From: CAVTPU01 sp963736695
GTDB lineage: Bacteria; Actinomycetota; Actinomycetes; Mycobacteriales; Micromonosporaceae
Direction of reading: 5' to 3'
DNA: 64,000 nucleotides
NCBI GenBank assembly: GCA_963736695.1
Contig: CAVTPU010000001.1
Coordinates: 1 to 64,000 of the forward strand
The notes below the pieces were generated by a model. The model had not been told where the DNA came from and made no database searches. It saw only the letters and a program-made list of their open reading frames with translations. Below are positions 48,488 to 57,750 of this stretch, piece after piece (position 1 is the first letter of the stretch; every line of letters starts with the position of its first letter). Both the position numbers and the translations under genes were made by a program.

Positions 48488-49771
48488 TCAGGCTCCCACA
48501 GGGCTCGGTGATCTGGTCTGTCCGTCCACAAGGGATGGGCGCATCGACCGGATGCCCCGGCCGAAGGTGGCTGCCAGTGCCGATCCCAACACCGCGACGG
48601 CGAAGAGCAGAATCGTCCTCGAAGCGCCGACCGCGCCCACCAGAACGCCCGACAAGAGTGGTGCGACGGCAGCGGCGGACATCGCGATGAGCAGGATGAC
48701 GCTGACCACGCGTCCTTGCAGACGGTCGGGCGTGATCGAAGCCTGGTAGCCGAACAAAGCTCCGTTGACGGCCGGGCCGAAGAATACCGCGATCCCGATG
48801 GGCACTGCGGCGATGATGCTGTGACTGAATAGTGCGCTCACTGCCATGAGAGCAACAGCCGCCCAGCAGATGGCGCGAATCAGCGTGCTCAGCGACATCT
48901 TCTTCTGCAGGAACGGCGCGACGAAGGCTCCGAGTAGTCCGCCGACGCCGAGCACGGCTTCCGCAGTGCCGATAACGGCCGGCGGGGTGCCCTGGCGCTG
49001 CAGGCTCACGATGATCGTGAAAAGGATCCCGGTGACGGCCAGATTGAGCGGAGCGGCGATGAACAGGAGCGCACGCAGGAAGGAGTTGCCGAAGACAAAC
49101 CGTAGTCCCTCGACGATGGCAGCGGCGGGTTTGTCCGGCGGTCCGGTCCGCTGCTCCTGCATGGGTTTTCGAATCATCGCGACCCCGATCAGGGACGCCA
49201 AATAGGTGACGGCATTGGCGAAGAACGGCAGACTGCGAGCGAGCCCGAACAGAAGCCCCCCAAGCGGCGGACCAGCCAGCGAAGTGCCATACGAGCGCGC
49301 CTCGTTGCGGGCGACCGCTGCAGGCAACTGTGGGGATGGGACGAGACTCCGCAGCGAGGCGTGCTCCGTGGTGGCGAAGAACGTGCCACAGGCGGCGTCC
49401 AGCACGGCAACCAATGCGAGCATGACGACTCCGACACGACCATTGAGGACGGCGAACCCCAGTCCGACAAACACGAACAGTCGCACAGCGTCGCAGGTCA
49501 ACATCACTCTTCTGCGGTTGAAACGATCAGCCACGACCCCTGCAGGAAGCCGACAGACCATCCGGGTCACCGCAGCGATCGTGGCGACAAGCCCAGCCTG
49601 CACCGCCGAACCGTTGAGTGCGAGCACCGTCAGCGGGATAGCGATCGTGGAGACTGCACTGCCGAGATCCGACAGAGACTGGCTCGTCCACAGCAGATTA
49701 AAGTCGCGATTGTGCCACAATCCCGCCGGAGCCGACGCCTGCGCCGGCTCCGCTTCTGTGTCGCCGCTCAT
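48488..49771 (-). CDS. MFS transporter
   Basis: 427 residues with about 11-12 hydrophobic segments and the intracellular loop GVVADRFNRRRVMLTCD (motif A-like) between helices 2 and 3. First helix around LSDLGSAVSTIAIPLTVLAL. Family includes drug and macrolide exporters (MefA-like), but the substrate is unknown. The start is the ATG at 49771. Confidence 0.85.
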   Translation of the reverse strand: MSGDTEAEPAQASAPAGLWHNRDFNLLWTSQSLSDLGSAVSTIAIPLTVLALNGSAVQAGLVATIAAVTRMVCRLPAGVVADRFNRRRVMLTCDAVRLFVFVGLGFAVLNGRVGVVMLALVAVLDAACGTFFATTEHASLRSLVPSPQLPAAVARNEARSYGTSLAGPPLGGLLFGLARSLPFFANAVTYLASLIGVAMIRKPMQEQRTGPPDKPAAAIVEGLRFVFGNSFLRALLFIAAPLNLAVTGILFTIIVSLQRQGTPPAVIGTAEAVLGVGGLLGAFVAPFLQKKMSLSTLIRAICWAAVALMAVSALFSHSIIAAVPIGIAVFFGPAVNGALFGYQASITPDRLQGRVVSVILLIAMSAAAVAPLLSGVLVGAVGASRTILLFAVAVLGSALAATFGRGIRSMRPSLVDGQTRSPSPVGA

Positions 49772-50482
49772 CGTTGCGCCCTGCGTGGGAATGCGTGCAT
49801 GATGACGATCACCTGTTCGGCCTCGATGACGGGCTCGTCCCCACCACCATCACGATTGTCGACAACGGCGGCCCACTCCCCCCAACACGACCCGGCTGCG
49901 CCACCCGCCGCGACGTTTCCGTCTATGACGGCACTTCAAACCGGCTCGGCGAGCCGGTCATCCCTGACACGAGTCTCGGTGCCCTGCACAGATTAGCGAA
50001 CGATGCCACCGCCAGGTGGATTGTGTATAGGAGTCGACAGGTTGCTCATGATGCTGACCGGCAAGAACATTCGGGAGACGATCACTTTCCGCTCGTGTGT
50101 CCAAGTTCATGAACGTGCCCTGGCCAGCTCAACGACAGGCGCCAATCGCATTTGGGACAGCTGCAAGCTGGCTGCTGCGATTGTAATCGCCCGCGTCAGG
50201 CGCCACGACGTGCCCACCGCGACGGGCCGTCGAGGCGAACGGGGCCAGCAACGCAGTCCACCGAGTCCGCATGCCCTTCGGCAGACCCAGGGGCGCGCTC
50301 AAGACGACCAGAGGTACGTCCGACAGGCGCATCCGTTGTCGACATCCGCGCGGCGATCATCTTGTCCATCGGCGAGGATCGTACGGAGCTGGTGTTTGTG
50401 CGCATAGCACGTCAGCTCACTCGGACGAGAACTCATGGATCTTGACTGGCCATGATCGACGGACGTGGCCACCGACCGTGGC
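49772..50482. other. Gene-poor stretch with possible remnants
   Basis: A plus-strand frame at 49774-50112 has coding-like composition (HDDDHLFGLDDGLVPTTITI) but no start context or relatives I know. At 50441-50462 lies another copy of the GATCTTGACTGGC upstream motif of the lipoprotein array. No supported gene. Confidence 0.4.
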
Positions 50483-50563
50483 TCAGATCGTACGGCCAGA
50501 CCCCGACACAGCGATGACGGCCACCAACGCCAGAGAAGGCACTCGCCCTGGAGCTCTGACCAT
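50483..50563 (-). pseudogene. Leader remnant of a third tandem lipoprotein
   Basis: MVRAPGRVPSLALVAVIAVS matches the signal peptide of the lipoprotein at 51080, but stops after GSGRTI. The normal ATG is changed to CTG at the upstream Met position. Its upstream flank (50589-50650) repeats that of the intact genes. Confidence 0.6.
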
Positions 50564-50657
50564 GCGCAGATCACTCCAACTTCCTGGCGATCTGATAGAT
50601 CGTGACTGGCAATGTCGAGATGGCAACCGATCTGGCGAGTCAGCGCCTGGCGTGCGG

Positions 50658-51080
50658 CTATTCCGGTTGCGGGCGGGGTCCATACTTCGCGGTGAGGTCC
50701 GCCTCATCCGAGGAAACATCGAGATAACGTGACATCACCTCAGCCTGGGAAGCGTCATCTATGCTAACGAAGATGTCGTAGAGCGGATTGATGTCGCTCT
50801 GCCAAAGCAACCGGACGGCTTCGTCGACGAGTACCTCTACATTGCTCGCACCTGAGGACTTAAAGGTAACGCGAACAGATCCCGGAAGGTCGAGACTGTT
50901 CTCATAGTCCACCTCGACCTCAACCACATTCGGAAGCTTCGCGAGCTCAACCTCGATCTCCCGCGAAATCGCCTCAATCTCCGGAGTCGTGCCAAAACCG
51001 CATCCGGCGAGACCCGACACAGCCATGACGACCGCCAACGCCACGGAAGCCACTCGCCCTGAAGCTCTGACCATGCGCAT
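50658..51080 (-). CDS. Lipoprotein (tandem copy 2)
   Basis: 140 residues. Signal peptide VALAVVMAVSGLAGC with the lipidated Cys at 28; mature part has TPEIEAISREIEVELAKLPN, a helix, then VDYENSLDLPGSVRVTF. No catalytic motif. Paralogue of the gene at 51214. Probably displayed on the outer membrane face. Confidence 0.75.
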   Translation of the reverse strand: MRMVRASGRVASVALAVVMAVSGLAGCGFGTTPEIEAISREIEVELAKLPNVVEVEVDYENSLDLPGSVRVTFKSSGASNVEVLVDEAVRLLWQSDINPLYDIFVSIDDASQAEVMSRYLDVSSDEADLTAKYGPRPQPE

Positions 51081-51213
51081 ATCTCGCTCCGACCTCCCGG
51101 CAATCCAATAGATCTTGACTGGCAATGTCGAGATGACAATCGATCCGGCGAGACGCGAGCCCCTTCGAGTGGCGGGCCGGCGTGCTCGTCGCGGATGGCT
51201 CGAAAACCAAGCG

Positions 51214-51645
51214 TCAACGCCCCGCTCTCGGATGCGGGCGGGGACCATATTTCGCGATGAGTTCCGCTTCAAGCGAATCGACATCGAAGTTTCGCGATGC
51301 GAAGATCTTCGTCTTGGTAGCGTCGTATACATCAACGGCAATCTCAAAGAGCGGATCGATCTCGCTTTGCCAAATCAGCCGGACAGCCTCAGCGGCAAGC
51401 GAGTCCGAGTCGTTTGGACTTGCGGTCATATAGATGACGAGGACAGACCCCGGAAGGTTGAGACTGTCCTCATAGTCCACCTCGACCTCAGTCACATCCG
51501 GAAGCTTCACGAGCTCAACCTCGATAGCCCGCGAAATCGCCTCAATCTCCGGAGTCGTCGTGCTGCATCCCGCCAGGCTCGACACAGCCACAACGACCGC
51601 CAACGCCAAGGAAACCACTCGCAAAGATGATCTCGTCATGGGCAT
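51214..51645 (-). CDS. Lipoprotein (tandem copy 1)
   Basis: 143 residues, ATG 51645, four bases beyond the hydrolase stop. Leader LALAVVVAVSSLAGC, then TPEIEAISRAIEVELVKLP and VDYEDSLNLPGSVLVIY. About half identical to the next copy. The pairing with a DUF1023-type hydrolase repeats the arrangement at 14.2-16.4 kb. Confidence 0.75.
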   Translation of the reverse strand: MPMTRSSLRVVSLALAVVVAVSSLAGCSTTTPEIEAISRAIEVELVKLPDVTEVEVDYEDSLNLPGSVLVIYMTASPNDSDSLAAEAVRLIWQSEIDPLFEIAVDVYDATKTKIFASRNFDVDSLEAELIAKYGPRPHPRAGR

Positions 51646-51648
51646 AAG

Positions 51649-53015
51649 TCACTCCCATCTTCTGGAAAGGGCATAGATCTTAGTCGACATTGTCGAGTTA
51701 CTGTCGCCGATGAACTGGTGTGCACTGTCGCGAAACGACGTCACGGACGCGTCGGATGAACCGTCAAGAGCCGTGGCGGTCGGCAGGTAGGACGAACCGA
51801 TTTTGTGATTCTCCCCGAGCGTTCCATGCTGGTCATCGACGGTGACGGTCGTCCAGTTGGCCCGGTCCGGATTGTCGGCGGCGTCAAGGTGCGGCACGAC
51901 ATCGTACGCGTTCTCCAACGCCAACACCTGCACGTGGTCAGGGACGTCGATGCGACCGATCGGCGACGCGGCAGTGACGACGTGGGTCACGTTGTAAGGC
52001 GAACCCGCCAGTAGACTGAGTCATGCGCGGCCTGAGCGGCCACGATTCCTCCCTGACTGTGACCGACAAGCATGACCGGATCTGTCGAACTGGCACCCGC
52101 ACGCCGCAACGCTTCGGCGATGGCATGTTCCCGCGAGGTGACCTCGCCACCCATCGCGTGGATATTCGTCCCTAGATCGTTGAGATTGTCCTCACGCGTG
52201 AACGGCGGATCCCACACCTTCGTACCCGGAATATCAACCACATATGCGGTCGAACCATCAGCGTGGGTGATGATCCGAACATCAATCTGATCAGGACCCG
52301 ACGAGTGCACCCTTCCGTTGAGCTGATTCAACCCGGCGATGAGATCACCGACACCGTGCGGTGGATCAACCATCGTCGGATAGTCGTCGTCTGCGGGCAC
52401 CTCCGTGACCTCGGGAACACCGTCGGGATAAGCCAGCCCGAGCAGCCTGGCAGCCTCCGGAACGCTCACCGGATTGGGATCGCCGGGCAGCGCACTGAGA
52501 AGCCCCGGCGACATGCCGACGAGGATGTCGACGACGCCCGGATGCTCGATGAGCAGTTCCTTCCAATCGAGGGTCGCAACCCCCAAGCCGATGGGCAGCG
52601 TACCCGGGTTGAACACCAAGGCTGCCAGGACTGGGGCGAGAACCGGCAGAGCCACACCACCACACCAACGAACACGGTCAACGAGATCCCGATTCAACTC
52701 ATCGACGGACCGATAGGCCTCCGCAGCCGACCGCAACGCGCCTGCGCGCAGCCCGATCTCGATCGCGAGTTCGGTGAGCCCAGACCGACCGTCGAGTGCG
52801 CCCAACAGTTCAACTTCAAACGCCGCGACACCACTCGGATTGAACGGCGCCGAGTCAAGAATCGCCCGATCACCAAGAATCGCATGACAATCGATCGCGA
52901 GTCCCGCGAGCTCGCCGGCGATCTCCTCGCTGTGCTGGGCCAGGGTCGCGAGGTCGTCGAGATTGGCCATAGTGCCACCAGCGCCACCATCGATGCGCAG
53001 TTCAGGGTCGCTCAT
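51649..53015 (-). CDS. WXG-like plus alpha/beta hydrolase (DUF1023-type), one frameshift
   Basis: About 455 residues after correction. The N-terminal ~130 residues are helical and export-signal-like (LAQHSEEIAGELAGLAIDC), followed by a hydrophobic patch and an alpha/beta hydrolase with the nucleophile elbow MLVGHSQGGIVAAQAAHD. The frame then leaves at VYWRVRLTT (stop at 51987); the natural ending (MTHVVTAASPIGRIDVPDH to RRWE) is in the next frame to 51649. One extra G in TGGCGGGTT near 52005 explains it. Partner of the tandem lipoproteins downstream. Confidence 0.65.
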
Positions 53016-53319
53016 TTCGCCCACACCATCCACCCACCCGCCATCGTGATCACCGTCAAACCCCGCCTATGCAACCAGTCCAATCGACCATCTGCAACCC
53101 ATAGTGATCTGTCGCGCAACTGGCAGGGCTCGGCGCCGACCCGTCTCGCTACACTGGACGGCCATGATGGACTGACTGCCACCCGACATCATCACCGCAC
53201 CATCGAATGCTTCTACATGCCCGTACATTGTGGATTTTCGAAAACGCGGCTGGTTCGGCATCTCGGCAAAGGGCACCGCCGGGCAACCACATGCTATGCA
53301 CATGTCCGCAAGGTCGGAC

Positions 53320-53679
53320 TCGCGACTCTCGACCAGGTGGAGTTGGACGAGCCACTCATCGAGCGGCTGCTGGACGTCACGGTCCATGTTCCGGACATCA
53401 TCGATGTCGAGTTTCACCACGCGCTGCGAGGTCTGCTGATCGGCAAGAAGATCAGCGCCGAACGGCGCCGAACACGCGAGAGACCTTTTCGCCGACACCC
53501 CCAAGGTTCGACTGACCGCCCAACCACTAGCCGACCGCATATGGTCGCTACGCAACAACCTCGGCGCCGCCGATGCGTGCTTCATCGCGTTGGCCGAAGC
53601 GCTTGACGCGCCGCTGATCACGACCGACGCGAAGCAGGCCACCGCCAGCGGGCATCAAGCCCGAGTGGAGTGCTACTGA
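53320..53679 (+). pseudogene. VapC-like PIN-domain toxin fragment
   Basis: Reads VHVPDIIDVEFHHALRGLL, then after a shift near 53468 RDLFADTPKVRLTAQPLADR and AADACFIALAEALDAPLITTDAKQA, ending RVECY. The PIN acids (Glu of VEF, Asp of ADACFIALA, TTD) are present, but the first ~15 residues with the first Asp and a start codon are missing. No antitoxin gene is found upstream. Confidence 0.6.
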
Positions 53680-53710
53680 CCGCCCACCGCGTCACGGAGT
53701 GCGCTCCAAC

Positions 53711-54190
53711 TCAGTTGGACTTGCCCTTCCTGCCAAGTTCTTCAGTCAATTCTCGGCGCAGATCGTCGTGTTGAGGGCCGAGAGCCGCCTGTGGTCGCTG
53801 CCGGATTCCGACGGCATACGACCAGACGGCGTGACTGCGGTTCTCTGCGGGTTCCCATTCGTATCGCGGCCAGATGTGCGCGTGCAAGAAGGCATCATGG
53901 TTGCCGAGGATCTCGTAGTTGATCCGACGAAAAGCGGGTTCTCGCCGCGAGCAGACGCGTTCTACCGCCTCACCGAGCGTGTCCATGTCGCTGAGAAAAG
54001 CCAGACGCCTCGCTTGTGGAAGATCGGTGAGTCTGTCCGCAGTCACGTCGTCGGTAAGCAGGACGCAGTAACCCGGGAGGAACTGGACGTCGCCGATAAC
54101 GGCGAATCCGGCCGTCATCCGTCGAAGGACAGTAGGATTCTTACCTCTGAGAGCGGCGCCAATCCGGTCCATTCGCCAGTCGTCGTCCAT
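53711..54190 (-). CDS. HIT-like protein
   Basis: About 159 residues from ATG 54190 (a longer start at 54295 is less likely). HIT fold: GDVQFLPGYCVLLTDD, then YEILGNHDAFLHAHIWPRYEWE. The usual HxHxHxx triad reads HAHIWPR, so the third histidine is replaced. Family members hydrolyse nucleotide phosphoanhydrides or AMP-conjugates; activity here is uncertain. Confidence 0.65.
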   Translation of the reverse strand: MDDDWRMDRIGAALRGKNPTVLRRMTAGFAVIGDVQFLPGYCVLLTDDVTADRLTDLPQARRLAFLSDMDTLGEAVERVCSRREPAFRRINYEILGNHDAFLHAHIWPRYEWEPAENRSHAVWSYAVGIRQRPQAALGPQHDDLRRELTEELGRKGKSN

Positions 54191-54488
54191 AGCCCCATGG
54201 TAGAGGTGACTCCGGCTGGACGCACCGCGACGTGCCATTGTTTCAAACAACGGCGAGAAGTCGCTGTTGGTAAGACTCATCGGCAGCCGACACATCGTCC
54301 AGCCGAGCGTGAGGGCTGATTATGTCCACTCCGGACGGTTGTGGCTCTATGAATGAATCGTACCCATTGGGTTTTTGGTGCCCGCACCGCGATCGCGAAG
54401 GCCGGCGCCCGTCAGGATCGGGCATCCGTGCGGCGGGTGCAGGGCGTGGCCTCAGGCCATGCGCGACGCGACTCGATATTGTGGTTCG

Positions 54489-55076
54489 GTGACAATCACC
54501 CGAACAGTGACACAGCAGCGGCGTCCCCGCGAGGTGGAGGTCAAGTATCGTGTCGGTGACCCGACCGAGGTGGTCGCCGCCCTCGCCACGCGTGGAGTGA
54601 CGTTGGGTGATCCAGTCCTGCAGGACGATCAGGCATATGCGCCGGGCACGTGGTCCTATGGGTTGTCGAAGATCGGTGTTCCGTTCGCGCGGCTCCGCAC
54701 CCAGAACGGGCGGCATCTGTTCACGGTGAAGACGCCGATCGCGAACGAGTTGGACTGCGCCGAGCAGGAATGTGAGATCTCCGACCGGGAACAGATGCAT
54801 GAGGCGCTCATCGCGATGGGGTTCCGGCCGACGGTGCGGCTGGTCAAGCGGCGCCGGGCCTGCAGCGTGGGTGACATGACATTGTGCCTTGATGAGGTGA
54901 ACCGGCTCGGCGCGTTCCTGGAAGTGGAACGCCTCCTGTACGACACAGCGGACACCGCTGACGTTCAGGAACGGTTGAACGAATTCGTGGCGTCGTTGGG
55001 GATCACGGCCGACCGGGTCACTCAGACCTACGACTCGCTGTTGCGCGAGACCTCCGACGGCGTCACACCGGCGTGA
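54489..55076 (+). CDS. CYTH-domain protein (class IV adenylate cyclase/thiamine-triphosphatase-like)
   Basis: About 195 residues from GTG 54489. CYTH signature EVEVKYRV (ExExK) near residue 15, then FARLRTQNGRHLFTVKTP, LVKRRRAC and CLDEVNRLGAFLEVER, the tunnel of basic and acidic residues of this fold. Might hydrolyse triphosphates or make cAMP; the exact reaction is unknown. An earlier start (54456) is possible. Confidence 0.8.
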   Translation: MTITRTVTQQRRPREVEVKYRVGDPTEVVAALATRGVTLGDPVLQDDQAYAPGTWSYGLSKIGVPFARLRTQNGRHLFTVKTPIANELDCAEQECEISDREQMHEALIAMGFRPTVRLVKRRRACSVGDMTLCLDEVNRLGAFLEVERLLYDTADTADVQERLNEFVASLGITADRVTQTYDSLLRETSDGVTPA

Positions 55077-55229
55077 GGTCCCGCGTCGCACGCCGTACGG
55101 GAACGTCGTCCATCGTAGGTCGAGCGGTCGACGGCTTCGTCCGTGTGCGCCGATGCCCGGATCGCGTCGACGTGAGGCGATCGTTGCCAGCTCGGCAAAC
55201 ACGGCGACTTCGGGATAAGGTTCGGCGTC

Positions 55230-55628
55230 ATGGAAGTCGACCACCACTTACGCCGAAGTCGACCGTACTACTGGGGTGCGATCTATGTCAGCGACGCTGA
55301 GTGCCAGGCGGAGTTCGACATCGACTTTCATGGGGACGAGGGGCCGGTGCTCTCCTCGGCTTCTCATGTTGCTGTTGTGGTCACCCATGCTGGCACGGTC
55401 GCCGAGGGCGAAGCCGACGTCACCGTCGACCTGTGGGTGAAGGACCAGCGAGCCGACGGATTGCCATACGAGGTCGCGCTCCCTGTGCCTTCCGGACGGC
55501 TCTATATTGGTGACGCTGATGGTGACGACGAATTGGTTTTGCGACCCGGACACTGGCTGCTGCAGTTCGCACTTGATGACCCTGAGGAAGCACGCCATGT
55601 CGAGATCGTGGTGTCGCCCCTCTCATGA
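55230..55628 (+). CDS. Hypothetical beta-rich protein
   Basis: 132 residues, ATG 55230 behind AAGG. Beta-strand-rich: YYWGAIYVSDAECQAEFDID, GEADVTVDLWVKDQ, GRLYIGDADGDDELVLRPGHW. No domain recognised. The 427 bases after it (55629-56056) contain no gene I can support. Confidence 0.6.
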   Translation: MEVDHHLRRSRPYYWGAIYVSDAECQAEFDIDFHGDEGPVLSSASHVAVVVTHAGTVAEGEADVTVDLWVKDQRADGLPYEVALPVPSGRLYIGDADGDDELVLRPGHWLLQFALDDPEEARHVEIVVSPLS

Positions 55629-56056
55629 AGTCCGCCTCGTCTCGACTTCGCAAGCAGCCATCATCCTCGACCGCGACGACGCCGTCACAGTCGAGCGGCC
55701 GAACGCTGCCAGCCAGTGACCGCAGACATCCCGCCACTACATCAGCGACGGGCCGGGCGAGCTGCGGCGACCCCAACGTACGTCGAGGTGGCGGCATCGA
55801 CGGACGGCGCCGTTGCATCCACCGGGATACCATTCCTGAGACTCGGAGTCACCGAATGTCAACCCCGGGTGAATCTTGACGCCCTCGTCGCCGCGCGGCG
55901 ATTCCAGCGGATGAACGCTCATAGCCGGAGTTCCTCTTGAGTGACCGCGGGTTGGTGATCATGCCGATGATGGGGGCAACACTGGCTCGGCTACGCTGGC
56001 CCGCATGATAGCTGGGGTTCGTTCGTATCAGGCAGGGACAGGTTGGCGAGGACGAA

Positions 56057-56677
56057 GTGCGCCAGTGGCTGTCGCGGTTTCGAGAAGAGCCAAAGATCAC
56101 GAACACCATCGCCGTTTTGGCTGACGTCAAGGCGGGGGATCTTGATGACATACTCGTCGCGTCCGGCGACCTGCACATCACCGGCGACCTCGACCTGGCC
56201 GACGAAGGCGCGTTCGTCCTGATCGTTGATGGCCGCCTGACTGTGGATGGCCTCTACCACGATTCCGACGACCCCGAGTCCTACCTTCTCGTCACCGGCG
56301 ACATGCGGGCCCGCGACGTCATTACCGCAGGTTGGCTGGAGGTGCACGGCAGCCTGACGACCGGCCGCCTCATCGGCGACTACAACGACTGCTCGGCCCA
56401 CCTCGCGGGTGACGTGCACGCCGAGTTCTTCTACGGGGAGGAGCACTTCTTCACCATCAAGGGCGCCCTGCACGCGGAGGTCATTGTCGGCAGTCGATCC
56501 CGACCACGGTTGGATATCGCGGTGCGGCCAGAAGACGTTGTCGCGATGGACGACCCACGACTGCTGGACTACTTCGATCGGGAACTCGTAAACGTCCACG
56601 ACAGTACGGTTGACGGCTTGAACTTCGACGCGCTCAAAGTACGCGTCGCTGCGGGGATTTCCTTACGTCAAAACTGA
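56057..56677 (+). CDS. Beta-helix/polymer-forming-like hypothetical protein
   Basis: 206 residues from GTG 56057. Repeating short beta-strands (DILVASGDLHITGDLDLAD, FVLIVDGRLTVDGLYHD, LLVTGDMRARDVITAG, LEVHGSLTTGRLIGD) resemble the right-handed helix of bactofilin-like proteins. C-terminal acidic tail. Function unknown. Confidence 0.6.
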   Translation: MRQWLSRFREEPKITNTIAVLADVKAGDLDDILVASGDLHITGDLDLADEGAFVLIVDGRLTVDGLYHDSDDPESYLLVTGDMRARDVITAGWLEVHGSLTTGRLIGDYNDCSAHLAGDVHAEFFYGEEHFFTIKGALHAEVIVGSRSRPRLDIAVRPEDVVAMDDPRLLDYFDRELVNVHDSTVDGLNFDALKVRVAAGISLRQN

Positions 56678-56883
56678 TCGTTGATCGGCCCTGCTCTCAT
56701 CGGCAAATCCGGCGAGTTCCGGCGCCGCAGGTGTCTGGAGGCGCGAACGAACCTCTCGTCCTTCCCGCACCATCGCGGCACTGACTCGGACTCGCGCCGA
56801 GAAGCCGGCGCTGCTGGCCGATCCGTACAGGCCCCACCCGGGTATGGTGTCGGTTACATCGGGTCTGTAGCCAGGAGTCGTGC

Positions 56884-57186
56884 GTGAGCATCGAATCGGT
56901 ACGCCAAGAAATCGACAAACTTGACGTTGAAATCGTCCGCCTTCTCGGCCAACGCCAAGAACTCGTGCGGCGGGCCTCGACCTTCAAGGACAACGAGACT
57001 GCGGTGCGGGCACCTGATCGGGTCGAGCGCGTGATCGGCCGAGTGCGTGAATGCGCCGTGGAACTGGGGGTGGACGCGGCAGTCGTCGAGTCCACCTATC
57101 GTGCGATGATCGCCGCGTTCATCGACTACGAACTCGCTCGGCACCGAGCGTCAAGCGGCGAACTCGTCGACGGAAGCAGTGACTGA
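56884..57186 (+). CDS. Chorismate mutase family protein (AroQ-type)
   Basis: 100 residues, GTG behind AGGAG. AroQ helical fold: IESVRQEIDKLDVEIVRLLG then QRQELVRRASTFK, DRVERVIGRVRECA and TYRAMIAAFIDYEL. Catalyses chorismate to prephenate in known relatives; some actinomycete members act as isochorismate-pyruvate lyases. Stand-alone, not in an aromatic operon. Confidence 0.8.
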   Translation: MSIESVRQEIDKLDVEIVRLLGQRQELVRRASTFKDNETAVRAPDRVERVIGRVRECAVELGVDAAVVESTYRAMIAAFIDYELARHRASSGELVDGSSD

Positions 57187-57277
57187 GGATCCGGACGACG
57201 CCGGGAGCGCATCCACACTCCGCAGCACCTGGTGATCGGCGACATGTGCGGAGCGACATCCGGCAGAGGCGACGGGC

Positions 57278-57619
57278 CTACAGCGTCATCTCTCTCCAGG
57301 CGAGCGCGGTGCGCCACTCCGACCCGCCGGTCAGATATGACCGGAACGCCTGTCGCACCTGTTCCAACGTGACCTGTCCCTCGGCACGGAACTGCTGACC
57401 GCGATCGCGATATTCCAGCACCCATGGGTCAGAATTGTGGGTCTGAACGAAGTTGGCGCTCGCGGCGTCCGGCTTCCATCCGTTGCCGGCCTGGATGAAC
57501 TCCTCGTCGGACGCGCTGAGAACGGCGAACTTGCCGAAGGCATCCGACGTGAGCACCTCGTCCAGCATCGCTGGCGTCACGTCTATGGCTTCGCCCAGGT
57601 TTTCGGTGGTCAAGGTCAT
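57278..57619 (-). CDS. Conserved hypothetical protein
   Basis: 113 residues from ATG 57619; an in-frame extension to 57754 is arginine-rich and unlikely. Contains FGKFAVLSASDEEFIQAGN, DPWVLEYRDRGQQFRAEG and RQAFRSYLTGGSEWR. Occurs in many actinomycetes as a small soluble protein; function unknown. Confidence 0.65.
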   Translation of the reverse strand: MTLTTENLGEAIDVTPAMLDEVLTSDAFGKFAVLSASDEEFIQAGNGWKPDAASANFVQTHNSDPWVLEYRDRGQQFRAEGQVTLEQVRQAFRSYLTGGSEWRTALAWREMTL

Positions 57620-57750
57620 CAACACGTAGCAGATCCTAACGTCAAACTCACAACTTCCGGCCACGTGCCGACGGCCCGACCTGGTATGCACGCAGTTCCG
57701 CGTTGCACTGCCACATCGCCTGAACCGTCGACTCTGCATAGACGTGTCGG

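Noticed and set aside
52263..53606. Long plus-strand open frame opposite the hydrolase at 51.6-53.0 kb
   Set aside because: Most of it is antisense to a recognisable alpha/beta hydrolase and has charged low-complexity content; only its last part overlaps the genuine PIN-domain fragment.
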